DNA of 33,934 bases from Bacillota bacterium. GTDB taxonomy: Bacteria > Bacillota > Clostridia > Acetivibrionales > DTU013. The notes under the pieces are model-generated. The model was not told the DNA's origin. It was given only the letters and a program-made list of their open reading frames with translations, and made no database searches. Below, piece after piece: positions 6,470-14,411 of this stretch; position 1 is the first letter of the stretch, and the number at the start of each line of letters is the position of its first letter. Location: contig JAEYON010000069.1 in the NCBI GenBank assembly GCA_023411645.1, positions 1 to 33,934 on the forward strand, in the 5' to 3' direction. Position numbers and translations under genes: made by a program.

Positions 6470-7835
6470 CTTTGTCGAATATGACTTCCAGAGCATCCTG
6501 AATATTTAATACAGGAATTATTAAAGCATCGGCGGGAATTTTTATTTGTCCCGCCATTTTTATGTTCCCATCCGGTATGACAACACGCTTGAATCCAAGC
6601 CTTATCGCCTCATGTATCCTCTTTTCAATCTGCCCGACAGCCCGCACCTCTCCGGTAAGTCCGACCTCGCCTATCATTACGCATCCTTCATCTACAGGTA
6701 CATTCCTAAAACTGGAGGCAACTGCCGCAGCAATCCCCAAATCGCAGGCCGGTTCATCGAGCCGGATACCGCCTACCACATTAACATAGGCATCATAATT
6801 ATAGAGCTGCAGGCCTACACGCTTCTCCAGCACGGCCATCAACATTGTGAGCCTGTTGAAATCGAGACCCGTCGCCATTCTTCTTGGCACGCCGAAATTC
6901 GTCGCACAAACAAGGGATTGTATTTCTATAAGCATAGGCCTGGTACCCTCAAGGCTCGATACCACGACTGACCCCGGAACACTGCCGGGCCTTCCAGACA
7001 GCATCATTTCAGAGGGGTTGGAGATCTCTGCAAGTCCCGAATCCCGCATTTCAAATATGCCAATTTCATTAGTCGATCCAAATCTATTTTTAACCGCCCT
7101 TAAAATACGAAAGCTGAGATGCCTGTCCCCCTCAAAGTAAAGAACTGTATCAACCATGTGCTCAAGTACTCTCGGTCCTGCTATGGCGCCCTCCTTGGTC
7201 ACATGTCCGACAATCATCACTGTAATCCCGCTGTTCTTTGCAAGCTTCATCAGTGCGGCCGTTACCTCCCTGACCTGGCTGACGCTGCCGGGCGCTGAGG
7301 TAATGGCGTCGGTATACATAGTCTGAATGGAATCAATGATAACCAGTCCGGGCTTTTCTGTATCCACCAGTGCTGCAATGGACTCATAGCTGGCTGCAGA
7401 CGCGATGAACAAATCCGCACGCGTCACCTTAAGTCTATCCGCTCTGAGCTTGATCTGGCCTACGGATTCCTCTCCGGAGACATACAATATTTTCGAGCCA
7501 ATATGTACTGTGTTGCAGAGCTGCAGCAGCAGGGTAGATTTTCCGATACCGGGATCACCGCCTACAAGAATCAGGGAGCCTTTGACAACACCTCCGCCAA
7601 GCACACGATCCAGCTCCTTCATCCCGGTCAAACTGCGTTCCTCATTTCCGGATCTGATCTCTCCAAGGCTGACAGGTTTTATTTTCCCTCCCTGCCCTGC
7701 GACCGCCTTTGCTGCGGGTTCCTGACGCTCCTCCACAAAAGTGTTCCATTGCATACAAGCCGGACATTTCCCAAGCCACCCGGATGATTCATATCCACAT
7801 TCCTGACAGATGAAAACCGTTTTACTCTTTGACAT
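6456..7835 (-). CDS. radA: DNA repair protein RadA (Sms)
   Basis: RadA is a hexameric RecA-like helicase that promotes branch migration during recombinational repair. The 459-residue protein has the N-terminal zinc finger (Cys10, Cys13, Cys24, Cys27), Walker A GDPGIGKST at 93-101, the family-specific KNRFG motif in AVKNRFGSTNEIG, and a Lon-protease-like C-terminal domain with GLTGEVRAV. Length is normal for the family (about 455). The ATG at 7835 follows GGAGG. It lies 49 bases downstream of the GH15 gene and may be read through from it. The stop region overlaps the convergent 6074-6469 gene. Confidence 0.95.
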   Translation of the reverse strand: MSKSKTVFICQECGYESSGWLGKCPACMQWNTFVEERQEPAAKAVAGQGGKIKPVSLGEIRSGNEERSLTGMKELDRVLGGGVVKGSLILVGGDPGIGKSTLLLQLCNTVHIGSKILYVSGEESVGQIKLRADRLKVTRADLFIASAASYESIAALVDTEKPGLVIIDSIQTMYTDAITSAPGSVSQVREVTAALMKLAKNSGITVMIVGHVTKEGAIAGPRVLEHMVDTVLYFEGDRHLSFRILRAVKNRFGSTNEIGIFEMRDSGLAEISNPSEMMLSGRPGSVPGSVVVSSLEGTRPMLIEIQSLVCATNFGVPRRMATGLDFNRLTMLMAVLEKRVGLQLYNYDAYVNVVGGIRLDEPACDLGIAAAVASSFRNVPVDEGCVMIGEVGLTGEVRAVGQIEKRIHEAIRLGFKRVVIPDGNIKMAGQIKIPADALIIPVLNIQDALEVIFDKAIPG

Positions 7836-7884
7836 AGCTCCTCCAAAACCCCATTAAATACTCTTACTATATGCGTTTGCTTTT

Positions 7885-9900
7885 TTACAGCTCCCCTGCA
7901 TCAATCAGCCCATCCAACACAAGAATGAACATTGCATGAGACCATGTGAGCGGAATGACCCATGCAGGCTCACCTGTATTCTTATCGACCTGCTCCGGTA
8001 AGAGTCCCTGCTCTGATGCACTCTTTACAGCCCAATTCAGATAGGCCATCGCTTTTTTGTAGGATTTTCTATCTATATGATACAATGCTGCCCAGAGCGT
8101 TGCCAGCACCCATGGATTTCCGCCGATATAACCGTCATATTCATATCTCATCAGGCCGCCTGCCTGGTGGATTCCAAGCTGCTTCTCAACAATCTGCGCC
8201 GTACTGACCATTCGCGGATCCTCAGAGGGATATATTCCAAACGGAACAGACAGCCCCAGCAGGCTTATATCCAATGCGCCGTCCATCAGAGAATAATCTC
8301 TGCAAACACTTCTGTCATTTGTCTTAAGCCAGACCTTTGCATCTGTATGCTCTTCTCCCCAGCCGTTCAGCTTTACACGGATGCTTCTGACAAAACGGTT
8401 CCACTCAGGGTGCCAGAAGCACCTTTCTATCGATATGCGAAGGTCTGCAGCGGCTTTTTTCCAGGCTTCAGATGCAGCTGCCAATTCTGTCAGTGATGGG
8501 ATCTCGCTTTCCAATGCCGTCATTTCACCATTCGACGCTCCACGGACTTCAATCATCACTTTGTTCTTATCTGCAAGTATCTCTGCTATGGCTGCCCCTG
8601 CCTCGATCCCGGCGCACACTGCCGCACTGGAATACGCATGTTCTCCAAGTCTTTCCTCCCAGAGGTCAAAGCTCAGCCACGGCAATCCTGTCTCAACATC
8701 CATATAACTTAACAAGAATCCTATGCCTTTTTTTACAGTTGGCCACATATCCATAAGAAACTGAATATTTCCCGTGGTTTCATAATGCTTTAATATTCCC
8801 CGGATAATCGAGCCGCTTTCATCCACCTGCAGCCCCCAGGAAGGCGCCAGGTTGCCGTCGGTATAAAATCTTTGCTGCCAGCTTCCATCATCATCCTGAA
8901 CCATTGCAGTCCACCGGTAAAAGCGATCAACATCCTCAGACAGACCGCATCTATCAAGTGCATCCGCGATAAAGGCGGCATCCCTACCCCAACAATAGGC
9001 ATATCTGCCGCATCTGGTATACTCCTCATCAATCTCCGGAGCCGCTAGAATTGCGCCTGTCCTCTTGTTAGTCAATAGTGCAAATACCAGCAACGAACGC
9101 CTGTACAACGCATCGATCTCAGTATTTCCCGTGTTGACCTGCCTCAGACCTTCAAGGTAACTATGCCAATAAACCTTTGTTCGCTGCAGCTCTTCTTTCA
9201 CATCATTATTCTCATGCTCAAGGATTAGAGTCTTGAGAGACTTCAGGTCACGGGCAAAACAAAGCCGAAGCCCGAAATGCTTCACTGAACCGCTTTCTAA
9301 TGCTGTACTCTCCCAGATGAGAGCCCCCTCTTTCATCATACCGATAATGTCATTGCCGTAAAGTTGTCCACAGCCTGCATTTTCATATGAACCCCCGCCC
9401 AGCTGATACTGCATTACCGTTGCAGATGAGGACAGAGAGTAATAATAGCCGTGCTTATAATGAATCAGTGCGGAAAGCTTTGTATCAAATAGAACACTGG
9501 CCGAGTTCGGCGTGGAAGAAATGGTTGAGGAAAACACTGCAAAGCTGATGGTCAGTCGGGAACCGCCGATATTTTCAGCCTCATAGCTTCTGCAAAAGAC
9601 ATCGCTGTCCGGCAATGCAAAATCGGACTGTCGGATGACAATCCCATTATCAGCGCGAGAAAATTCTGAGACAGCTATGTTTGTGTCATTTATGTAATAC
9701 TGCTTTATCTGCCACTGTGTCGAATCCAGCCAGGAAGCTCCCTGCCACAATTCGGGGCAGATCACTCCCACATTTAGCCTGTCAATATGCTGTAAGTAAT
9801 CAATGTCAGGCCAGTATAATCTTATGAGCTCCCCTCTGTGATCAATGCACCCAAGTAAGCTTGAGTTACCTGCAATCATGCTGTTTATATATGGTTTCAA
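7885..9900 (-). CDS. glycoside hydrolase family 15 protein (glucoamylase/glucodextranase type)
   Basis: The 671-residue protein has an N-terminal beta-sandwich half (residues 1 to about 260) and a C-terminal alpha/alpha-barrel. The GH15 hallmarks are present: YCWGRDAAFIADALDRCG, SWGLQVDESGSIIRG, and LPWLSFDLWEERLGEHAY with the candidate general acid Glu near 414. LLPEQVDKNTGEPAWVIPLTWSHA carries the candidate general base Glu near 635. There is no signal peptide, so it is probably cytoplasmic and acts on short alpha-glucans or trehalose-like sugars; the exact substrate is open. It starts with TTG at 9900, supported by GGAGG eight bases upstream. It is divergent from the RNA and glycosyltransferase genes to its right. 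Confidence 0.88.
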   Translation of the reverse strand: MKPYINSMIAGNSSLLGCIDHRGELIRLYWPDIDYLQHIDRLNVGVICPELWQGASWLDSTQWQIKQYYINDTNIAVSEFSRADNGIVIRQSDFALPDSDVFCRSYEAENIGGSRLTISFAVFSSTISSTPNSASVLFDTKLSALIHYKHGYYYSLSSSATVMQYQLGGGSYENAGCGQLYGNDIIGMMKEGALIWESTALESGSVKHFGLRLCFARDLKSLKTLILEHENNDVKEELQRTKVYWHSYLEGLRQVNTGNTEIDALYRRSLLVFALLTNKRTGAILAAPEIDEEYTRCGRYAYCWGRDAAFIADALDRCGLSEDVDRFYRWTAMVQDDDGSWQQRFYTDGNLAPSWGLQVDESGSIIRGILKHYETTGNIQFLMDMWPTVKKGIGFLLSYMDVETGLPWLSFDLWEERLGEHAYSSAAVCAGIEAGAAIAEILADKNKVMIEVRGASNGEMTALESEIPSLTELAAASEAWKKAAADLRISIERCFWHPEWNRFVRSIRVKLNGWGEEHTDAKVWLKTNDRSVCRDYSLMDGALDISLLGLSVPFGIYPSEDPRMVSTAQIVEKQLGIHQAGGLMRYEYDGYIGGNPWVLATLWAALYHIDRKSYKKAMAYLNWAVKSASEQGLLPEQVDKNTGEPAWVIPLTWSHAMFILVLDGLIDAGEL

Positions 9901-9942
9901 TACTCAGTCCTCCGTTAAGTTACTCACTTTAGCGTTATCCTC

Positions 9943-9972
9943 ATTTTAACATACTGCAAGAAACCACAGCAA
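9943..9972 (-). promoter_or_regulatory. possible promoter of the GH15 gene
   Basis: Minus strand TTGCTG (9972-9967), 18-base spacer, TAAAAT (9948-9943), about 40 bases before the TTG start. Moderate match only. Confidence 0.4.
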
Positions 9973-9993
9973 CAATATAAGAAGCTTGCTGCA

Positions 9994-10023
9994 TTGACTA
10001 TTAAGACATTGTATTGATTATTT
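9994..10023 (+). promoter_or_regulatory. probable promoter of the structured RNA
   Basis: TTGACT (9994-9999), 18-base spacer ending in TGA, and TTATTT (10018-10023) as an extended -10. Initiation would fall about at 10028-10031, exactly where the closing stem of the RNA begins. This positional fit is the main reason for calling the plus strand. Confidence 0.45.
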
Positions 10024-10027
10024 AAAT

Positions 10028-10215
10028 ACCGGCAGCGCTGTTTGTGGAGAGTGTGTTTCCTGCTCCAACGGCCAATTGCTGAGAACCGTTGCTACTGGGG
10101 AAAGACTGAGCAGCCCGTGAGACATGACTGCCAAACACAAACTATCACCTTGTGGGAGGGTAACACACTATGGCTAGTGCTTGGAAACATAATTGGAATA
10201 AACAGCGCTGCCGGT
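10028..10215 (+). ncRNA. candidate structured noncoding RNA, about 188 nt, closed by a perfect 16-bp stem
   Basis: The 5' arm ACCGGCAGCGCTGTTT (10028-10043) is perfectly complementary to 10200-10215. Inside are nested helices: GTGTGTT 10051-10057 with AACACAC 10162-10168; CTGCTC 10060-10065 with GAGCAG 10108-10113; the hairpin CAACGG 10066-10071 with CCGTTG 10086-10091; and CACAA 10136-10140 with TTGTG 10150-10154. The hairpin loop holds CCAATT (10072-10077), which can pair with AATTGG (10191-10196) as a long-range pseudoknot. No open frame or riboswitch core was recognised. There is no U-tract right after the stem, so it could be processed or be a leader for the glycosyltransferase 98 bases downstream. 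Large clostridial RNAs such as the raiA motif are worth testing, but I cannot confirm a family. Confidence 0.7.
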
Positions 10216-10312
10216 GTCTAGTTTGTAACTATTTGCAACTTTTATTGCCGGGCATAAATATTTTTGGATGAAAAGTACAAAATAATAGCAACCGCTTCGA
10301 TGGAGGTCTTTC

Positions 10313-11605
10313 ATGAATAGCATTATTCAAAATCTGTTCCTGCACAGCTCATTGTTAATCCAGGTATTTGTTCTAGTCAGCGGCTGTTATTTTTTCGGTA
10401 TTTCACTTGCTGGCTGGGGATGGAGCAAGAAAAAGGCAGAAGAGTACGCTCCCCGCAAAAGGTTCGCACTTGTGATCGCTGCTCATAACGAAGAGCTTGT
10501 GATTGGTCATGTTATTGACAGCCTTCTGAACCAGAATTATCCTCGTGAACTGTATGACATATTTGTTGTAGCTGACAATTGTACTGACAGGACAGCAGTC
10601 GTCGCAAGAAGACATGGGGCTCTAGTGTACAAGCGCTTTGATTTGGAGAAGACTGGCAAGGGACATGCTTTGGAATGGATCTTTAGAATTATTGAAAGCA
10701 CGGGCGATCAATACGATGTCATAAGCGTTTTTGATGCCGACAATCTGGTTTCCTCAAATTATCTTTATGAAATGAACCGGCAGCTGTGTAAAGGGCATAA
10801 GGTAGTCCAGGGGTATATAGACAGTAAAAATCCTTTCGACTCTTGGATCACCTTTTCCTATTCAATTGCATTCTGGCTTGCAAACCGCACCTTCCAGCTC
10901 CCCCGCTTCAATCTAGGGCTGAGCTGCGGACTATGCGGAACAGGTTTTTGTGTCGAGCTGTCAGTGTTGAAGAAAATCGGATGGGGTGCCACATGTCTTA
11001 CGGAGGATCTCGAATTTACAATGAAGCTTGTAATGAACGGAATGAAGGTCGCATGGGCACAAGATGCCATAGTTTATGACGAAAAGCCCCTTACTCTCAG
11101 ACAATCCTGGCGGCAGAGGAAAAGATGGATGCAGGGGCACGCAGACTGTGCCGGAAGGTATCTCCTGCCCCTATTGAAAAAAGCATTCAAGGAGGGCAAT
11201 TTAGCTGCTTTTGATTGTGCGGTATATCTTTTTCAGCCAATCCGGTTTCTTTTTATCGGTTTAATTTCAGTGATGCTCTGGATACAAGCCTTTTATCCTG
11301 AAGCGCCATTCTATACAATGCAGTACATCTTTCCCACGGCGATGTGGTATATATTTGTCGTAGCGCAGTTTATGTACGGACCGCTGGTGGTGCTCTCCGA
11401 GAATAAGTTCGATCTTCGGGTACTTTTGGGGTTCTTCATTTACCCATTCTACTGCCTCACCTGGGTGCCCATTACGATTCAGGGCTTTCTGAGCAAAGAT
11501 AACAAAGTCTGGAATCATACCATGCATACCCGTGAAATTACGATAGATGACCTCGAAAAGCCGCAGCGCCCGCTCAACCCCCCGGAAGCATCACGTTACC
11601 AGTAA
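10313..11605 (+). CDS. membrane-anchored family 2 glycosyltransferase
   Basis: The 430-residue protein has one N-terminal membrane helix (about residues 10-32) and a GT-A domain with HNEELVIGHVIDSLLNQNYP. VFDADN supplies the DxD metal site near residue 140, TEDLEF near 230 the catalytic acidic motif, and RQSWRQRKRWMQG near 265 the processive-type Q/RxxRW motif. Three or more C-terminal membrane helices follow. This is the arrangement of cellulose-synthase-like and N-acetylglucosaminyl transferases that extrude a polysaccharide. There is no PilZ domain, and no partner polysaccharide genes flank it, so donor and product are unknown. GGAGG lies six bases before the ATG. The candidate RNA at 10028-10215 is directly upstream. 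Confidence 0.9.
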   Translation: MNSIIQNLFLHSSLLIQVFVLVSGCYFFGISLAGWGWSKKKAEEYAPRKRFALVIAAHNEELVIGHVIDSLLNQNYPRELYDIFVVADNCTDRTAVVARRHGALVYKRFDLEKTGKGHALEWIFRIIESTGDQYDVISVFDADNLVSSNYLYEMNRQLCKGHKVVQGYIDSKNPFDSWITFSYSIAFWLANRTFQLPRFNLGLSCGLCGTGFCVELSVLKKIGWGATCLTEDLEFTMKLVMNGMKVAWAQDAIVYDEKPLTLRQSWRQRKRWMQGHADCAGRYLLPLLKKAFKEGNLAAFDCAVYLFQPIRFLFIGLISVMLWIQAFYPEAPFYTMQYIFPTAMWYIFVVAQFMYGPLVVLSENKFDLRVLLGFFIYPFYCLTWVPITIQGFLSKDNKVWNHTMHTREITIDDLEKPQRPLNPPEASRYQ

Positions 11606-11607
11606 AT

Positions 11608-11731
11608 GGGGACAGTTCTCAACAATACAACAGTTACTACTGTAGATGCTGTGCAATAACGGAAACAAGAGCTTCAGCATCCACATGCACAGTATCCCAT
11701 GAAGCGGGGACAGTTCTCAACAATACAACAG
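11608..11731. repeat. pair of identical 26-bp direct repeats flanking a hairpin
   Basis: The 26-base units at 11608-11633 and 11706-11731 are identical and begin GGGGACAGTTCTCAAC. Between them is an imperfect hairpin: TACTGT 11638-11643 with ACAGTA 11689-11694, and GATGCTG 11645-11651 with CAGCATC 11675-11681. The first unit begins three bases after the glycosyltransferase stop codon. GGGGAC-GTTCT-type motifs are, to my recollection, found beside IS200-like/RAYT transposases in clostridia, so this may be a small mobile-element remnant; no transposase is present here. Confidence 0.7.
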
Positions 11732-11819
11732 AGCGGTATAGTATAGATTTTTATCTCCATCGGTTATATAATGTTCTTCATGCGACAATATCTTACACAG
11801 CAGCATGATGGAGCTATAC

Positions 11820-12614
11820 ATGAAAAGAGCATTAATAAAAAATAATGTTTTTACTTATGGTCTGAGAAAAGGATTGCCGATTGCCCTGGGGTATATACCC
11901 GTATCTTTTACGTTTGGTTTAATGGCTGTTGGCGGCGGATTGCCTCCGTTGACAGCAATTTTGATTTCCCTGACCAATCTTACAAGTGCAGGACAGTTTG
12001 CAGGCACAAATCTTATTCTTGATGGGGCCGGATACATGGAAATCACGCTTACCACCTTCGTCATCAATATCCGTTACATGCTCATGTCCCTGTCCTTATC
12101 CCAGAAAATCGACCCAAAGATTACAACTGCTCAAAGGCTCATTGTGGGGTTTGGAATTACAGATGAAGTATTTTCCATAGCATCCATGGAAAATGGGAAG
12201 CTATCCAGCTCCTACATGTTAGGACTAATCGCGGGGCCGGTTTTTGGCTGGACTCTGGGAACGGCTTTGGGTGCATTTGTCTCCTCCGCTTTGCCGCAAA
12301 ATATTGGCAACGCCATGGGTATTGCGTTATACGCTATGTTTATTGCAATTATCATCCCACCTGCAAAAAAATCCAGACCGGTCCTTTTAATTGTTTTGAT
12401 TACTGTAATTATTAATTTGATAATAAAATATATCCCCTTTTTCAGTTTCATATCGAACGGATTCCGAATTATTATCGCAACTGTTTTTGGAGCAGGAATT
12501 GGAGCTACCCTATGGCCATACAAAGATTCCGAAGTTAAGGACGCTGCACAATATACTGCTGAGAATGCTTCTCATGCTAATGACGGGAATAAGACTGAAG
12601 GAGGGCCCCAGTGA
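11820..12614 (+). CDS. azlC: branched-chain amino acid exporter large subunit AzlC
   Basis: AzlC with AzlD forms a two-component exporter of branched-chain amino acids and analogues. The 264-residue protein has the family motif GLPIALGYIPVSFTFGLMA near the N-terminus, TSAGQFAG, and NIRYMLMSLSLSQK. It is strongly hydrophobic, with about five to seven membrane segments. A short hydrophilic C-terminal tail follows. The ATG at 11820 has GGAG six bases upstream; an in-frame ATG at 11805 lies before that site. It overlaps azlD at its stop codon, so translation is coupled. No regulator of the Lrp/AzlB type is adjacent. Confidence 0.9.
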   Translation: MKRALIKNNVFTYGLRKGLPIALGYIPVSFTFGLMAVGGGLPPLTAILISLTNLTSAGQFAGTNLILDGAGYMEITLTTFVINIRYMLMSLSLSQKIDPKITTAQRLIVGFGITDEVFSIASMENGKLSSSYMLGLIAGPVFGWTLGTALGAFVSSALPQNIGNAMGIALYAMFIAIIIPPAKKSRPVLLIVLITVIINLIIKYIPFFSFISNGFRIIIATVFGAGIGATLWPYKDSEVKDAAQYTAENASHANDGNKTEGGPQ

Positions 12615-12916
12615 TGACTTCGACTTTGATAGCCGTATCCTTGATGGCTTTTGTCACCTATATACCAAGAGTATTGCCCATTACAATATTTAGGAACGAA
12701 ATCAAATCCCCTTACATCAAATCCTTCTTGCGATACGTTCCTTATGCGGTTCTTGGTGCGCTTACTTTCCCGGATATTTTTTATTCCACCGGCAATGTCA
12801 TAACAGCGCTCACTGGAGTCATTATAGCCCTGGCTCTGGCCTACAGAGGTAAAAGCCTGTTTATTGTTGCCCTTGGATCGATCATTGCAGTATACCTGAT
12901 GGGGCTTATTATTTAA
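12614..12916 (+). CDS. azlD: branched-chain amino acid exporter small subunit AzlD
   Basis: The 100-residue membrane protein has about three helices and the AzlD pattern FVTYIPRVLPI at the N-terminus, FLRYVPYAVLGALTFPDI in the middle and a hydrophobic end. It partners AzlC. AAGGAGGG at 12598-12605 serves either the GTG at 12611 or the ATG at 12614; the ATG gives a TGATG stop-start overlap with azlC and an eight-base spacing. Confidence 0.9.
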   Translation: MTSTLIAVSLMAFVTYIPRVLPITIFRNEIKSPYIKSFLRYVPYAVLGALTFPDIFYSTGNVITALTGVIIALALAYRGKSLFIVALGSIIAVYLMGLII

Positions 12917-13041
12917 CACATTTTCCTAAATACCGTTTCTTACTGTAATAATTGTGGTATAAAATTCAGATATACAGTCAATGCAGACCCTCAAATGTTC
13001 CATTTTTTTCAGTAATGTGGTCTGATTTAGGAGATGATTCT

Positions 13042-14394
13042 ATGATGAGCATATTATCCGCACTTCCTTTATATGCATTCCTGCTTTTTTTGGTGCTGGG
13101 TGCTTATTACATTATACGGTTATACAGACCTTTATCTCCGCAAATCGTGAATGATACTATTTTTTCTGAAATGATGGATCTGGCTGTTATCCTTACATCG
13201 GATGGGAAGATCCGGAAAGTAAGCAGAAGTACAGAATTACTGCTCGGATATCATGCCGATGAGCTAATAAATAAACACGTCCGTTTGATCATACAGGATG
13301 AGACACTGATACAAGATCTAATGGGCGAGAAAAGATCCCCGGCCATATGCAGGTACGATGAGATTCCATTCCTCACACGTTCGGGAGAATACCTGCCTGT
13401 AAAAGTTTCCTGTTTGCCGTTGATTAGCCACAAACAAAGAGCGTCTAGTGGAATTGTACTGCTTGGGCACGATATCCGCCTGATGAAACAACTGAAAAAA
13501 CAAATCAATGAGAACAGGGACACTCTAGAAAAGTTACACCACAGTGAAAACCGCTTCAAAGATATCTTTAGTAAAAACTCTGCCGCTATGTATCTGCTTG
13601 ACAGTGAAACACTTGAGATAGTTGATATGAACAAGACCGCGAGGGATTACTATGGATATACAAATGAAGAATGCATCAATAGGAAGGTCACAGAGATAAA
13701 CGGCCTGACTGATGAGCAGGAGAGGGAGTTGATTACAAGTCTGGATTCCGGAAGCCAGAATGTCTTTCATTTAAGACATATGGCAGCAAACAGTCAATGG
13801 AGGGATGTTGAGGTTCGTGCAACTAATCTGGTCATGGATGGAAGAAAAATGATTATTTCAATAATCATAGACATTACGGACCGAAAAAAAGCGGAAGAAC
13901 AGATCTCTTATCTGGCCTATCACGACGCATTGACCGGGCTTTCCAACAGAAAAGCTTTTTATGAAAAGCTTCATATTGAGCTTGAGAGATCGCTGCGCAC
14001 CGGGAAAAAAGCAGCAATCCTTTTTCTTGATCTGGATGGCTTCAAGCTAATTAATGACAATTATGGACACGAAGCAGGTGATTTCCTTCTAAAGGAGGTT
14101 GCCGGCAGGCTGAAAAACATCACGAGAGAAACCGACACTGTCGCCAGGATGGGCGGAGATGAATTCACTCTTCTGCTCACCGATATCAGCGACCGCAGCA
14201 ATGCAGAAGCAGCGGCCGAAAAAATTAGAAAATCCGTGAGCGAGCACATCATTATAGAAGGTAATCCAGTGCGCATCCGGGCAAGTATCGGTATCAGCGT
14301 CTTCCCTGATGATGGCAGTAACGAAAAACAGCTTCTAAACAAAGCAGATCATGAAATGTATATCATGAAAAATTTAGCAAAGGTACAGCAGTAA
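13042..14394 (+). CDS. membrane-anchored PAS-PAS-GGDEF diguanylate cyclase
   Basis: This 450-residue sensor enzyme probably makes cyclic-di-GMP. A single membrane helix covers about residues 5-27. PAS domain 1 (about 38-150) and PAS domain 2 (about 168-290, with MYLLDSETLEIVDMN) follow, ending in DITDRKKAEEQ and then YHDALTGLSNR. The catalytic motif RMGGDEF is intact (GGDEF 371-375) and the inhibitory I-site RETD is at 362-365, the right five residues upstream. There is no EAL domain. AGGAG lies eight bases before the ATG at 13042, whereas the longest frame from 12952 lacks a site. It converges on clpC with only four bases between stop codons. Confidence 0.92.
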   Translation: MMSILSALPLYAFLLFLVLGAYYIIRLYRPLSPQIVNDTIFSEMMDLAVILTSDGKIRKVSRSTELLLGYHADELINKHVRLIIQDETLIQDLMGEKRSPAICRYDEIPFLTRSGEYLPVKVSCLPLISHKQRASSGIVLLGHDIRLMKQLKKQINENRDTLEKLHHSENRFKDIFSKNSAAMYLLDSETLEIVDMNKTARDYYGYTNEECINRKVTEINGLTDEQERELITSLDSGSQNVFHLRHMAANSQWRDVEVRATNLVMDGRKMIISIIIDITDRKKAEEQISYLAYHDALTGLSNRKAFYEKLHIELERSLRTGKKAAILFLDLDGFKLINDNYGHEAGDFLLKEVAGRLKNITRETDTVARMGGDEFTLLLTDISDRSNAEAAAEKIRKSVSEHIIIEGNPVRIRASIGISVFPDDGSNEKQLLNKADHEMYIMKNLAKVQQ

Positions 14395-14411
14395 GATTTT
14401 ACTGCTGTACC
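14382..14411. terminator. perfect 13-bp palindrome shared by the ends of the cyclase gene and clpC
   Basis: GGTACAGCAGTAA (14382-14394), loop GATT, then the exact complement (14399-14411). Both stop codons lie inside the stem. U-runs are short on both sides, so termination efficiency is uncertain, but a two-way hairpin at a convergent gene end fits a bidirectional terminator. Each strand reads Val-Gln-Gln-stop. Confidence 0.7.

Noticed and set aside
6471..6478. Spo0A-box-like TGTCGAA
   Set aside because: It lies inside radA coding sequence and a single 7-mer match is expected by chance.
10070..10092. GCTGAGA inside the RNA as a TPP riboswitch (THI box) hint
   Set aside because: The rest of the TPP aptamer core is absent and the downstream gene is not thiamine related.
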